In this document: positions 1 through 7,109 of the stretch, in pieces
How the letters are laid out: every line of letters starts with the position of its first letter
Position numbering within the stretch: the stretch's first letter is position 1
From: an uncultured Oscillibacter sp.
GTDB taxonomy: Bacteria > Bacillota > Clostridia > Oscillospirales > Oscillospiraceae
Length of the DNA stretch: 45,208 bases
Assembly (NCBI GenBank): GCA_900544105.1
Contig: UQUC01000008.1
Span: forward strand, 1 to 45,208
Direction: 5' to 3'
Position numbers and translations under genes: made by a program
The notes under the pieces: generated by a model
Databases searched by the model: none
What the model saw: only the letters and a program-made list of their open reading frames with translations
What the model was told of the DNA's origin: nothing

Positions 1-224
1 GGCACCTTGCTGGTCTCCCGGATCTTGGCGCAGACCGCCCAACCGTCCATCACAGGCAGCATGATGTCCAGCAGGATCAGGTCCGGCTCCTTTTTCTGGA
101 ACTCCTCCAGTGCCTTCCCTCCGTCTCCGGCAATGCGGACGTCAAAGCCTTCCTTTACCAGATACATATGGATCAGGTCGGAGATATTCTTATCGTCTTC
201 TACAACCAGAATGTTGCGTCCCAT
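1..224 (-). CDS. response regulator receiver domain (partial)
   Basis: Two-component response regulator, cut by the window edge; only the first ~74 residues are seen. The start ILVVEDDKN gives the acidic pocket (D10, D11), and LILLDIMLP places the phospho-acceptor at D53, all typical of the CheY-like receiver fold. An AGGAG-type ribosome site lies just upstream of the ATG at 224. The output domain, and therefore the regulon, lies outside the window; an OmpR-type DNA-binding domain would be usual but cannot be seen. Confidence 0.93.
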   Translation of the reverse strand, partial: MGRNILVVEDDKNISDLIHMYLVKEGFDVRIAGDGGKALEEFQKKEPDLILLDIMLPVMDGWAVCAKIRETSKV

Positions 225-348
225 AGGGTCTCCTCCGTTCTGCGGGGCCTTCCGGTCCCGTTTCTTATGTTCTTCTCTACTTTATATTACCCCAAACTTC
301 GGCGGGGTGTTGAACGTTTTGTAAATCTTGCGTCATTTCAGCCGCCGG

Positions 349-1434
349 TCAGCCGATTTCCGTCATAGCCCGGCAGTAATGCCCCGCTCCCTGGGCAGAG
401 ATTACAAATTCCCGCAAGCCTGCGGCAGAGGCAGTGGTCCCCAGCCAGACGGACACATCCCCCCGTCGGGCCGCCACCCGTTTCATCAGTGCGGAGGCGT
501 TGGAGCTGCTCTCCAGCTTGTAACCCGCCCGGTTCATCGAGGGCTTCAGGCACCGCCAGCCAGTTTCTTCCAATGCTTGCAGTTCTGTCGTCTCCGCGTC
601 CGGCACATAGATCAGTCGGGTCTTTCCCAGAGTAGCCCGGTACAAAGCTTCATTGCCCCGCCGCAATTGCTCCGCTATATCCTCGCCGCTCTCCGCCAGG
701 ATACCCACCGCATAACCGGAGGCAACCATCCGCCGCAGCAGTTCGCCGTTGGATTCCAGGAAGTCCGGCGTACAGTAGAAGGTGGCCCAGCCGTTAGCCC
801 GGTCCAAAGCGTCCAACAGCCCGGAGGTCCGTTGATCCGCTTCCAGGCACAGATGGATCCTGGCCCCCTGCGTCGGAGCGGAGGGGGTTACCGGCACATT
901 GGGCGTGGCGATGGTCGTTGTGTCCTTATTGTAAGTGTTGTAGCGTTCTTCCATGTTATAGGTAGCCGCATTCACAAAGTCCTTGGCGCTCATACCAAAA
1001 TCCGGAGACCGCAGCCACACCAGATAGCCGTTGGGCACATCTGTCACGGAGTATTGCAGGCCGAAAAAGTTTGCAACGGTAGACGCCGGAACAAATACCA
1101 GTCCGCCGGACTGAATGACGCCGGGGGTAAACAGGTTGCCGCTGCTGTCCTGCGCAATACCCTTGGCCCAGTCAAACAGCATGGCCCGGCGGTCCTTTTC
1201 CAGCACCGTCATCTTTTTTGTGGTATTGTTGATGACGGAGATCCCAAGATTGGCGAACGCAGAGGCCGGCACATACAGATAGCCATTGGCCCAGAAAGGC
1301 ATCGTGGCGTCCGTCACCGGCAGAACGCTTTCCTCTGCCGCCACGAAATACACGCTGCCCGCCGCTTTAGCCGGGAATGCCAGTTGAACCAGCAGCAGAC
1401 AGCACAGCAGACCCATAGCCCATCGCTTTTTCAT
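349..1434 (-). CDS. secreted protein: copper-amine-oxidase-like N-domain plus degenerate polysaccharide deacetylase fold
   Basis: 361 residues. A signal peptide (about 1-25, hydrophobic core, AKAA cleavage region) predicts export. Residues ~30-160 look like the copper amine oxidase N-terminal (stalk) domain common in Clostridia surface proteins. Residues ~195-361 resemble a NodB/polysaccharide deacetylase barrel: LLDALDRANGWATFYCT followed by LLRRMVASGYAVGI mirrors the family's 'LLdil.kynvkATFF...GHeIGnH' region. The metal-binding aspartate pair and the H-x3-H box appear lost (GYAVGILAE replaces the His box), so it is probably a binding or pseudo-enzyme protein. It lies 75 bp after the SpoIID-like gene on the same strand and has its own likely promoter. 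Confidence 0.75.
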   Translation of the reverse strand: MKKRWAMGLLCCLLLVQLAFPAKAAGSVYFVAAEESVLPVTDATMPFWANGYLYVPASAFANLGISVINNTTKKMTVLEKDRRAMLFDWAKGIAQDSSGNLFTPGVIQSGGLVFVPASTVANFFGLQYSVTDVPNGYLVWLRSPDFGMSAKDFVNAATYNMEERYNTYNKDTTTIATPNVPVTPSAPTQGARIHLCLEADQRTSGLLDALDRANGWATFYCTPDFLESNGELLRRMVASGYAVGILAESGEDIAEQLRRGNEALYRATLGKTRLIYVPDAETTELQALEETGWRCLKPSMNRAGYKLESSSNASALMKRVAARRGDVSVWLGTTASAAGLREFVISAQGAGHYCRAMTEIG

Positions 1435-1469
1435 CGGCAGTCACCCCTTGCGGCAGTTTTTAATAAAAT

Positions 1470-1499
1470 ATTTTACCACATTTGCTTCCGTCTTGTAAA
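1470..1499 (-). promoter_or_regulatory. sigma-A-like promoter for the deacetylase-like gene
   Basis: On the minus strand TTTACA (1499-1494) is followed after 18 bp by TAAAAT (1475-1470), ~36 bp before the start codon at 1434. Assigned by consensus match only. Confidence 0.5.
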
Positions 1500-1508
1500 G
1501 TCCGTGAC

Positions 1509-2522
1509 TCAGCCGGTGAAGACCTCCACCGTCACGCCGGTATAGTAGTGGGTCAGGATAGTCTGATAGTCCGCGCCGCTCTCCGCCATGGCGTCAGCAC
1601 CATATTGGCTGAGGCCTACACCGTGACCGTAGCCGGTAACGTAAAACACAAAATTGCCGTCCTGCAATTCCCATTCAAAGCAGGCGGAGCGAAGCCCCAA
1701 CGCGGCGCGCACCGTACCGCCCCGGACCGTCACACCCCCCACCTCCACCGTCTCCACGCTGCCAGCGCTGTCCCGGACAGGATCTTGCAGCCAGCTTTTC
1801 TTGTCCCCGGAGAGATCGGCGGCAGGAATCTTCGCCAGCAGCTTCTCCTTCAGCGCCGCCGGGGTAAAATCCACGCGGCTATAATAATTAGGAATGGTTT
1901 CCTTGGCTTCGGGGGAATCCACCGGCTTCAGATAGGGCAGATCGTTCTGCCACACCTGCCCCGCAGCCCGGGTCAGCCCCGCAGAGCTGGAATGGAACAC
2001 CGCCAGAATCGGAACGCCGCCGTAAAGGATGACCTCCCCATCGGTAGATGTCACTGCATCACGGACCTTTTTCTCATAAGCGTCCGCCTGTGCCCCCCAG
2101 TTGGCCCGGGCCTGCTCCATGGCGATATACGCCTGACAGCAGGTGGAATCTGTACAGATATCCGCCGTGTCCCCATGGCTGCTGCCGGCTGTCAGCTTGT
2201 AAAGGGTATAGGTCCGGGCCGCCACCGCCTGCGCCTTCAGCGCCTCCTCCGCAAAGGACGCCGGCATCTCCGCCGCCGTGACGCCCACCAGATACTCCGC
2301 CAGCGTCATTTCCCGCACAGTCTCTCCGTCCAGCACCCGCAGGGTCCGGTCCGCGTCGTAAACAGCCTTTACCGCAGGCTGGACCGGAGCCGTCTGCTCC
2401 GTCCGGGGTAATTCCGTATGCTCCGGCAACTCCACCGGTTCCCGGGCTACGGCCAAGGGCAGCAGAAACAGCCCCAGCAGCGCCGCCACCGAGGTCAAAG
2501 CCGTATTTTTCCAAAGCTGCAT
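1509..2522 (-). CDS. SpoIID/LytB domain protein
   Basis: 337 residues with an N-terminal membrane/signal segment (ALTSVAALLGLFLLPLAVA). The SpoIID signature is clear: LAEYLVGVTAAEMPASF with the conserved glutamate, EALKAQAVAARTY, and the C-terminal GYGHGVGLSQYGA followed by ILTHYYTGV. SpoIID is a membrane-bound lytic transglycosylase acting on denuded glycan strands during forespore engulfment; family members also act in vegetative wall turnover, so the sporulation role is inferred. I chose the ATG at 2522 rather than an upstream in-frame start at 2621 because AAAGGAGG sits at the right distance and the signal peptide follows at once. Confidence 0.9.
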   Translation of the reverse strand: MQLWKNTALTSVAALLGLFLLPLAVAREPVELPEHTELPRTEQTAPVQPAVKAVYDADRTLRVLDGETVREMTLAEYLVGVTAAEMPASFAEEALKAQAVAARTYTLYKLTAGSSHGDTADICTDSTCCQAYIAMEQARANWGAQADAYEKKVRDAVTSTDGEVILYGGVPILAVFHSSSAGLTRAAGQVWQNDLPYLKPVDSPEAKETIPNYYSRVDFTPAALKEKLLAKIPAADLSGDKKSWLQDPVRDSAGSVETVEVGGVTVRGGTVRAALGLRSACFEWELQDGNFVFYVTGYGHGVGLSQYGADAMAESGADYQTILTHYYTGVTVEVFTG

Positions 2523-2597
2523 AGTGATTCCTCCTTTGCTTGTCCAATCTATGCGGCCATCAACAGAAACATGTGCCCCGGTGCAACGTTCTGCACA

Positions 2598-2636
2598 CAA
2601 AAACCGGCAGACGTTCCACACGTCTGCCGGTTTTTT
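2598..2636. terminator. bidirectional Rho-independent terminator
   Basis: A 14-bp perfect stem (AAACCGGCAGACGT and its complement) with a 5-nt loop, with A-runs and T-runs on both sides. It most likely ends the minus-strand lipoprotein transcript (2700-3590) before the SpoIID-like gene. Confidence 0.85.
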
Positions 2637-2699
2637 GAAGAAACCAATTATTTTTACTGTATGATTGCTGATACGGTATCCACAGCCCCGTGCCGCCGC

Positions 2700-3590
2700 T
2701 CACTCCGCCATTAGGCTGTCATTTTCCATGATGAAGGGCCGGGTGGTATCCTGTCCCCAGGAGGTATCGTACTTTGCCATCAGATAATCGCGCAATTCCG
2801 CCCGATTTTGTAACTTTACCAGCCGGTACGGTTCCTGGAAGGCAACCTTCTCGATCAGACAGAAGCTCCCGTCCTCCACAGGCAGCAACACCCCAACATG
2901 CCCCACAAACAGCGTATTCTCCGTATCCGAAAACTTGTCATGCAGGACAACGGAGATCAGCCTGGCGGTGCTGTCCGAGAATGTAACGCCCCGGGCGGCC
3001 CAGCCCGCCTGAAGCGTCTGGGCCTGCTCATTCACATCCGTACTGTCTGCGGCGGGCACCGGCGCAAACAGCGCGCAGAATTTGGCAGTGCTGTCTCCGC
3101 AGAGAACGGCGGGATCTTCGGTCAGCGTCTCCAGATCCAGAAAAAGCGTATCCTCTCCCTGAGTCTCCGGCTGATCCGCTCCGGCGGTAACGAACTCACC
3201 AAACAGGCTGAATGCCGTGATGCGGCAGTTATAGCCGGGGAAGTCACCGTTTTTCTCCGCCCACAGATCCTGCATCTCATAGGGATCGTACTTGGTATCG
3301 GTCGATGCGGCGCGCTCAAAGCCGTTCGTCAGCCATTCACTCTTGACGCTGGCGTTGAACTGGTCCACCCGGTCAAAAAGGCCACGGATCCGGGGCTCAT
3401 CTACGCCCGCGTTCTCAAGCAGCCGGGAGAGCAGATCGCGGGAATCCTTGTCCGTCAGATTGGCGTATTCAACAGGTTCCGGCGTCGGCTGCGGGACGTC
3501 CGGCTCTGTTTTTCCGCCGCAGCCGGTAAGGGTGGCAAGGATGAGGCTGACAGCCGCAAGGATCGCTAACAGATGTTTGTTCCGATTCAT
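2700..3590 (-). CDS. DUF4300-type lipoprotein
   Basis: 296 residues. The N-terminus is a lipoprotein signal (ILATLTGCGGK, lipobox Cys at about residue 24), so it is anchored outside the membrane. The body (YANLTDKDSRDLLSRLLENAG, GYNCRITAF, a late CLIEKVAFQEPYRLVKL stretch) fits the DUF4300 family of Firmicutes lipoproteins. I recognise the family but no biochemical function is known to me. It stands alone between the terminator at 2600 and the phage-free intergenic stretch upstream. Confidence 0.8.
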   Translation of the reverse strand: MNRNKHLLAILAAVSLILATLTGCGGKTEPDVPQPTPEPVEYANLTDKDSRDLLSRLLENAGVDEPRIRGLFDRVDQFNASVKSEWLTNGFERAASTDTKYDPYEMQDLWAEKNGDFPGYNCRITAFSLFGEFVTAGADQPETQGEDTLFLDLETLTEDPAVLCGDSTAKFCALFAPVPAADSTDVNEQAQTLQAGWAARGVTFSDSTARLISVVLHDKFSDTENTLFVGHVGVLLPVEDGSFCLIEKVAFQEPYRLVKLQNRAELRDYLMAKYDTSWGQDTTRPFIMENDSLMAE

Positions 3591-3643
3591 AAATTACGTT
3601 ACCTTTCCTGTGTTCGTCCATTCTGCGATGCAGAACAGAGCGC

Positions 3644-3649
3644 ATTATA
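3644..3649 (-). promoter_or_regulatory. possible -10 element for the DUF4300 gene
   Basis: TATAAT on the minus strand about 55 bp before the start at 3590. No good -35 hexamer is visible 16-18 bp upstream, so this is tentative. Confidence 0.3.
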
Positions 3650-3795
3650 CGTCTTTATACTATACACATATTGGCGAAAAATATCTATACAGAATTCCAT
3701 GAGCCAACTTGACCGCTGCGGTTTCCTCCCGTTTTCCATAAAATCTACCGCATATGGACAGCGCATACCGCAAACAGAATGTGCATGAGTTTTCG

Positions 3796-3871
3796 TGCAC
3801 CATTTCCGGTTGCCCCACAGGGGTGAGAAAATGGTGCATTTTTTATTTTGCTATGCTTTTGCACAGCAAAA
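3796..3871 (+). terminator. tandem plus-strand hairpins, first with T6 tail
   Basis: Stem 3796-3805/3829-3838 (TGCACCATTT) ends in TTTTTT, and a second hairpin (TTTTGCT...AGCAAAA) follows at 3846-3871. They terminate plus-strand transcription, but no plus-strand gene precedes them: 3591-3795 contains no convincing ORF. The transcript they end is unknown (possibly a small RNA). Confidence 0.6.
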
Positions 3872-3905
3872 TAGGAACACCACCCTGATGGATGGTGTTC
3901 CTATT
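3869..3905 (-). terminator. original host terminator of tRNA-Leu
   Basis: A stem of about 13 bp (AATAGGAACACCA with its complement) abuts the tRNA-Leu 3' remnant, and in the minus direction is followed by TTTT. This is where the tRNA transcript would have ended before phage integration. Confidence 0.7.
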
Positions 3906-3931
3906 TGGTGCCGGTGGTGGGACTCGAACCC
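3904..3931. repeat. attL core: tRNA-Leu 3'-end remnant
   Basis: These 28 bases match 40178-40205 exactly (CCA end, acceptor and T-arm of tRNA-Leu). Beyond base 3931 the sequence departs from the tRNA. This is the displaced host 3' end left by integration; the crossover lies inside the repeat. Confidence 0.92.
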
Positions 3932-3967
3932 GACACGGAACGGTCAAAGGTGTTGATTTTTCAACGT

Positions 3968-5059
3968 CTATTCCTTGTCATTAGCATTTTCGTTAGCGTT
4001 TACTTCCCTTTTCTTGGAATAGAAATCCGCCATGGCGGTCTGATATCGGGTGATATCGCTCTGCGCGATGTGGGTGTAGATCTTGTGCATGGTTCCCGGA
4101 TCGGACCAGCCGCCGATTTCCATGGCGATCTTTTCCGGCACCTGCAGGTGATATGCCAGGGAGGCAAAGCTGTGCCGAAGCCCATGCACGGTCACATCCG
4201 TAATCTTTGCCCTCTGGCAGGCCTTGTGGACCTCCACTCGCAGCGTGTCCTGGTCATAGTCCATAATCGGACCGGACGGCTTACGCAGGCGCTCAATGGC
4301 CTCTGAGAGCTCTGGAATGAGGATAGGGACGCTGCGGGTACTGGTTCGGTTCTTGTTTTGTTTCTTTCGCACCCAGGCAGTATCGTAACCACGAACGACT
4401 GCACCGGAGACTTTGATAAACGTCGGATTTTTCGGGATGTTTTCCCATTTGAGCGCGGAGATCTCCGAGATACGCAGCGAGGACAGCGCCAGGAGCGCCG
4501 CCACAGCCACGCGGCTGCCTTTGATGGCATCCACGAACTTCGGAATCTCATCGGCTGTCAGAAAGGCCGTATCCGCCGGAGGAACCGATGGGAGTGTGAG
4601 TCCATTCATTGGGATCTCATGCCCTGTCTGCTGGCGGATGACCGTGCGCAGGAACTTAAATGCGTTGACAACGGTTTTAGGACTGGCCAGGGCCATCTCT
4701 GCGTTGATGAGGCCCTGCCACTCGCTGTCCTGTATGCTGTCCACAGGCCGCTGCATGACGGTTTGGAAGCGGTGTTTCTGGATGGCCCGGTATCCACGGA
4801 TGGTGGATGGCGACAACGTGCGGCTCTTGCGCTTGATATATTCGTCAATGGAGACGGTCAGCGTTGGTTCCTGTTCCGGCTCCTCCGGCTTTTCAGGTAG
4901 CCGCTTTCTTGCCAACCATTCTGCTTTGATGGCGGCCGCCTCCCTGGTGCAGTCTTTAGCAGTTGCGGCAGTGACGGGGATGCTCTCGCCGCCGAGGCGG
5001 AGCTGGATAAACCAATTCCCGGATGGCAGCTTCCGTGGCTTTGGTGTTTTCAAGGGCAT
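3968..5059 (-). CDS. phage integrase, tyrosine recombinase
   Basis: 363 residues. An Arm-DNA-binding-like N-terminus (LPSGNWFIQLRLGGE), a SAM-like core-binding domain (~70-145) and a C-terminal catalytic domain. Catalytic residues are visible: R196 (SSLRISEIS), H292 and R295 (HGLRHSFAS), W318 in the H/W position (GGWSD) and nucleophile Y328 (KIYTHI). It catalyses attP x attB recombination at tRNA-Leu, only ~40 bp from attL. Start choice: AGGAGG touches the ATG at 5059 (1 nt spacing), whereas the TTG two codons later at 5053 has a 7-nt spacing, so the true start may be TTG. Confidence 0.95.
   Translation of the reverse strand: MPLKTPKPRKLPSGNWFIQLRLGGESIPVTAATAKDCTREAAAIKAEWLARKRLPEKPEEPEQEPTLTVSIDEYIKRKSRTLSPSTIRGYRAIQKHRFQTVMQRPVDSIQDSEWQGLINAEMALASPKTVVNAFKFLRTVIRQQTGHEIPMNGLTLPSVPPADTAFLTADEIPKFVDAIKGSRVAVAALLALSSLRISEISALKWENIPKNPTFIKVSGAVVRGYDTAWVRKKQNKNRTSTRSVPILIPELSEAIERLRKPSGPIMDYDQDTLRVEVHKACQRAKITDVTVHGLRHSFASLAYHLQVPEKIAMEIGGWSDPGTMHKIYTHIAQSDITRYQTAMADFYSKKREVNANENANDKE
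3979..4008. repeat. repeat near attL, copy of 40023-40053
   Basis: A ~30-bp stretch (CATTAGCATTTT then GTTAGC and CTTCCC) recurs with ~4 differences at 40023-40053 in the same orientation. Here it codes the last residues of the integrase. Possible integrase arm site or leftover of a second integrase 3' end. Confidence 0.6.
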
Positions 5060-5104
5060 CCCTCCTCACCATAAAACGTTTGTTCGGTTTCTGTTTATAT
5101 AGAA

Positions 5105-5133
5105 AAGCCGCCCGCCGGGGCGATTTTTATTGC
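5105..5133 (+). terminator. hairpin left of the toxin cassette
   Basis: CGCCC/GGGGCG stem followed by ATTTTTATT. A nearly identical hairpin closes the cassette at 5456-5478, so the toxin module is bracketed by terminator-like direct repeats. Confidence 0.5.
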
Positions 5134-5158
5134 GTTTTTTCGACAAATATGCTATGGT

Positions 5159-5164
5159 TATACT
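5159..5164 (+). promoter_or_regulatory. putative -10 of the toxin mRNA
   Basis: TATACT at 5159-5164, the same -10 as the antitoxin promoter in an inverted duplicated context; the -35 region (TTTTTC) is poor. The mRNA would start near 5171, giving a long ~80-nt leader. Confidence 0.4.
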
Positions 5165-5250
5165 TGGCACTGCCAGTAACGGTAGGCGGTTGACCCCCAA
5201 GACAGGGGGCAGCTTCTTGCCCCCTGATCTTATGAAAGGGGGGCTGCCCA

Positions 5251-5337
5251 ATGGTTACATATTCCGATCTCATCCAGACCGGCATCTTAGTCGTTGGCAT
5301 TATCGGCCTCTTTATTGCGGCCAATAAAAAGAAGTAA
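5251..5337 (+). CDS. holin-like toxin peptide (type I toxin-antitoxin)
   Basis: 28 residues: MVTYSDLIQTG, then a single hydrophobic helix and a KKK tail. This matches the style of the Hol-Tox/Fst/TxpA-BsrG group of small membrane toxins (MxxYxxL start, one TM helix, basic end). A strong AAAGGGGGG ribosome site lies 7 nt upstream. The leader folds into hairpins, including a GGGGGCAG...TTGCCCCC pair at 5195-5225. A convergent antisense RNA overlaps its 3' end. It probably inserts in the membrane when not repressed; role in the prophage (maintenance or exclusion) is inferred. Confidence 0.72.
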   Translation: MVTYSDLIQTGILVVGIIGLFIAANKKK

Positions 5338-5421
5338 CCGCCCGGCTCCTCAACCAGCGGTTACTTCCTTTTGAGTAATTAAGCTATGGGGGCTGACCGT
5401 CTACCGGCAGTGCCCTTTTCT
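5326..5421 (-). ncRNA. antisense RNA antitoxin for the 28-aa toxin
   Basis: A consensus promoter on the minus strand predicts a start near 5421. The RNA would run about 95 nt through a hairpin (GTAACCGC...GCGGTTAC) ending in TTCTTTTTATT near 5326. It is fully complementary to the 3' UTR and last codons of the toxin mRNA. The convergent layout with a shared terminator is that of type I systems such as par/Fst. Not tested; no ORF is present in it. Confidence 0.62.
5334..5367. terminator. shared terminator of toxin and antitoxin RNAs
   Basis: 8-bp stem GTAACCGC/GCGGTTAC (5334-5341 and 5357-5364 region) with a T-rich tail in both directions, better on the minus strand. Confidence 0.65.
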
Positions 5422-5427
5422 ATTTTC

Positions 5428-5456
5428 AGTATAACCGCCAAATATGGATTTGTCAA
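5428..5456 (-). promoter_or_regulatory. consensus sigma-A promoter of the antitoxin RNA
   Basis: TTGACA (5456-5451), 17-bp spacer, TATACT (5433-5428) on the minus strand. It is the best promoter match in this stretch. Confidence 0.75.
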
Positions 5457-5478
5457 GCCGCCCGCTGGGGCGGTTTTC
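5456..5478 (+). terminator. hairpin right of the toxin cassette
   Basis: CCGCCC...GGGGCGG stem followed by TTTTCTTGTT; a direct-repeat partner of 5105-5133. It could end a read-through toxin mRNA. Confidence 0.55.
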
Positions 5479-5481
5479 TTG

Positions 5482-6129
5482 TTAATTCGGGCGAATAACG
5501 TTCGGAGGAGTTTCCTCAGTCGGCCATGAATCAAGGTGGGGCTGCACTATAAAGCGTTGATTACCCTCAACATATGTATAGACAACGCTGCCCACTGAAA
5601 CTCTGGTTACTCCATCTATGAGTACTGCATCTTTGTGTGGTTCTCCGTATAACCCGAGCGCATCTTCTACGAGTTCTTCTGCTCCGGGAGTAAACAGACG
5701 AATTAGGTTTCTTATGTATATGCCATTTTCTTTCGCAGCCGTCTCCCCATCCGAATACAGGCTCAATTCAACCTCTTCGATATTTCCTATCCAGTTTTGA
5801 GCGTCATCAATTTCCCGATAGGCCCGTTTTTCTGCATCCGACACAGTAAATACGGATAGCAAAATTTTCCAACTATTTCCATTTTTAGTTAACATGCAGT
5901 TTGAAGATTCAAACCCGTCAAGGTCATGTAGGTAATCCAAAGTCATTGTGTCGCTTTCTGCCATTTCGTTGATGAGAGGCAAAAACGAGTCCGCTTTCAG
6001 ATCCCACATTTGATGATTTTCAACGCCAACTATCGGATAGGTTTCAGACCATTTAGGAGTGTTGTTCGCACAAGCAGTAGTCAAGAACATCAAATTCAGT
6101 ACAACAATAAGCGTAAATAACCGTTTCAT
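5482..6129 (-). CDS. prophage-encoded lipoprotein of unknown function
   Basis: 215 residues with a lipoprotein signal (LMFLTTACANN; Cys at about residue 20). No domain is recognised. The gene is AT-richer than its phage neighbours, is transcribed against the lytic genes and sits next to the lysogeny module. That is the usual position for a lysogenic-conversion gene, one expressed in the lysogen and possibly changing the host surface. That role is inference. Confidence 0.65.
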   Translation of the reverse strand: MKRLFTLIVVLNLMFLTTACANNTPKWSETYPIVGVENHQMWDLKADSFLPLINEMAESDTMTLDYLHDLDGFESSNCMLTKNGNSWKILLSVFTVSDAEKRAYREIDDAQNWIGNIEEVELSLYSDGETAAKENGIYIRNLIRLFTPGAEELVEDALGLYGEPHKDAVLIDGVTRVSVGSVVYTYVEGNQRFIVQPHLDSWPTEETPPNVIRPN

Positions 6130-6221
6130 TTCAGGTACTTACTCCTACTTCCATAATTTGGTTATCTCTGATAGCGTTAAGGCCGTAGCTTTTGGCCTTG
6201 GGAATAAGATTGGAGGTACTT

Positions 6222-6356
6222 ATGAGCAATCAGCCCACTCGCCCCGTGTCCGATTCGGACCGCGACTATGCGCTGGACCTGTTTGCATCCCTGTCCCCCG
6301 CGGATCAGGCAGAGATCATTGTTCTTGCCGTTTCCGCTTTAGCATCTCCGCGATGA
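6222..6356 (+). CDS. 44-aa peptide resembling the repressor C-terminal tail
   Basis: Small ORF with a good GGAGG site 7 nt before its ATG. Its stretch LFASLSPADQAEII matches IFDQLSPQAQNEII near the C-terminus of the repressor encoded opposite it (8 of 17 positions identical over the best stretch). The two genes converge and overlap by 41 bp at their 3' ends. It may be a decoy or regulator of repressor multimerisation, or an unrelated small protein sharing a common helix motif. Expression is not shown; no strong promoter is visible. Confidence 0.5.
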   Translation: MSNQPTRPVSDSDRDYALDLFASLSPADQAEIIVLAVSALASPR

Positions 6357-6639
6357 TCTCATTCTGGGCTTGCGGGGATAGCTGGTCAAATATCCGGGCA
6401 AATTCCTGCGTCAGTCCGGCTCCTTCGGGAGCCGGGCTTTCTTCTTTGCCGGTCAGGATATACTCCGCCGTGGTGTCCAGTGCTGCCGTGATCTGCGGCA
6501 GATACTTGGTATAAGACTTGGACGTCCTCTTTCTCCATGCGCTGACACGTTGCGGAATCACGCCAATTTCGGCGGCAAAGTCCTTCTGTTCCCGGTATTT
6601 TTCGTCCACCAGAGCGAAAAGACGGTCAACGGCATCCAT
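6316..6639 (-). CDS. phage repressor, helix-turn-helix (XRE/CI-like)
   Basis: 107 residues from the ATG at 6639, preferred because GGGGGTG lies 8 nt upstream (an in-frame start at 6666 lacks one). Residues ~1-65 form a helix-turn-helix: QKDFAAEIGVIPQRVSAWRKRTSKSYTKYLPQITAALDTTAEYIL. A short linker is followed by a C-terminal helix (FARIFDQLSPQAQNEIIAEML) likely used for oligomerisation. There is no LexA-type peptidase domain, so induction must work differently from lambda CI. It faces the early genes across a 180-bp operator region. Confidence 0.85.
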   Translation of the reverse strand: MDAVDRLFALVDEKYREQKDFAAEIGVIPQRVSAWRKRTSKSYTKYLPQITAALDTTAEYILTGKEESPAPEGAGLTQEFARIFDQLSPQAQNEIIAEMLKRKRQEQ

Positions 6640-6659
6640 TGGAATCACCCCCAGCAAAA

Positions 6660-6708
6660 TGTACAATCTCAGTTTCCGCTATTGTACAAACATACAAAAA
6701 GTTTACAA
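6660..6708 (-). promoter_or_regulatory. repressor promoter and operator repeats
   Basis: Minus-strand TTGTAA (6708-6703), 16 bp, TACAAT (6686-6681). An inverted pair GTACAAT (6661-6667) and ATTGTAC (6681-6687) and related TACAAA/TTTACAAA motifs to 6709 cover the promoter, as expected for repressor operators. Confidence 0.65.
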
Positions 6709-6723
6709 ACTCGGAAAATGGGC

Positions 6724-6752
6724 TTGAAATCTCAAAAACCGTGATTTATGAT
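6724..6752 (+). promoter_or_regulatory. early lytic promoter
   Basis: TTGAAA (6724-6729), 17-bp spacer, TATGAT (6747-6752), pointing at the early genes and adjacent to the operator repeats. Probably the rightward promoter shut off by the repressor. Confidence 0.7.
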
Positions 6753-6815
6753 ATAGCCACAAGCTAAACAGTCAAAACCTAACAAACCAAGTAAAAAAAG
6801 AAAGGAGGCGCGAGG

Positions 6816-7109
6816 ATGCGAAACCCTTTCACGGCGTTCCGGCGCTGCCGGGAACTTGAAAACGAAAATTTGCAACTGAAATCAACATGCAAGGATTTGA
6901 GAAAACAGCTTGAAAACATCACTGCTATGCGGGCGGATTACCCTGGAATTGAGCCTTGCAGAAGTCAACGGTGTTTGCAATGTGAACACGCTGTCATTCG
7001 ATATCAGTACCGTCAGTTGTTTTGCAGTGAGAGAACCTTAGTCGGTTGCTCAGTGCACGCAAAATGCGAGGACTTTTCGGAGTTGCGGGAGAAGGGACTG
7101 GGTAGGTAA
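6816..7109 (+). CDS. early phage protein, coiled coil plus cysteine cluster
   Basis: 97 residues; first gene after the rightward promoter, with AAAGGAGG upstream. The N-terminal third is charged and helical (RCRELENENLQLKSTCKDLRKQLEN). The rest has CRSQRCLQC, then CSERTLVGC and C near the end: seven or more cysteines that could bind zinc. Function unknown. Its last 116 bp overlap, on the other strand, the membrane-protein gene 6994-7494. Confidence 0.7.
   Translation: MRNPFTAFRRCRELENENLQLKSTCKDLRKQLENITAMRADYPGIEPCRSQRCLQCEHAVIRYQYRQLFCSERTLVGCSVHAKCEDFSELREKGLGR

Noticed and set aside
328..1545. 405-residue plus-strand open frame over the deacetylase-like gene
   Set aside because: The minus-strand gene has a signal peptide, recognisable domains and a promoter; the plus frame is Arg/His/Gln-rich shadow text.
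5066..5251. 61-residue minus-strand frame upstream of the integrase
   Set aside because: It lies over the toxin leader hairpins and terminator-like repeats; no ribosome site and no protein-like sequence.
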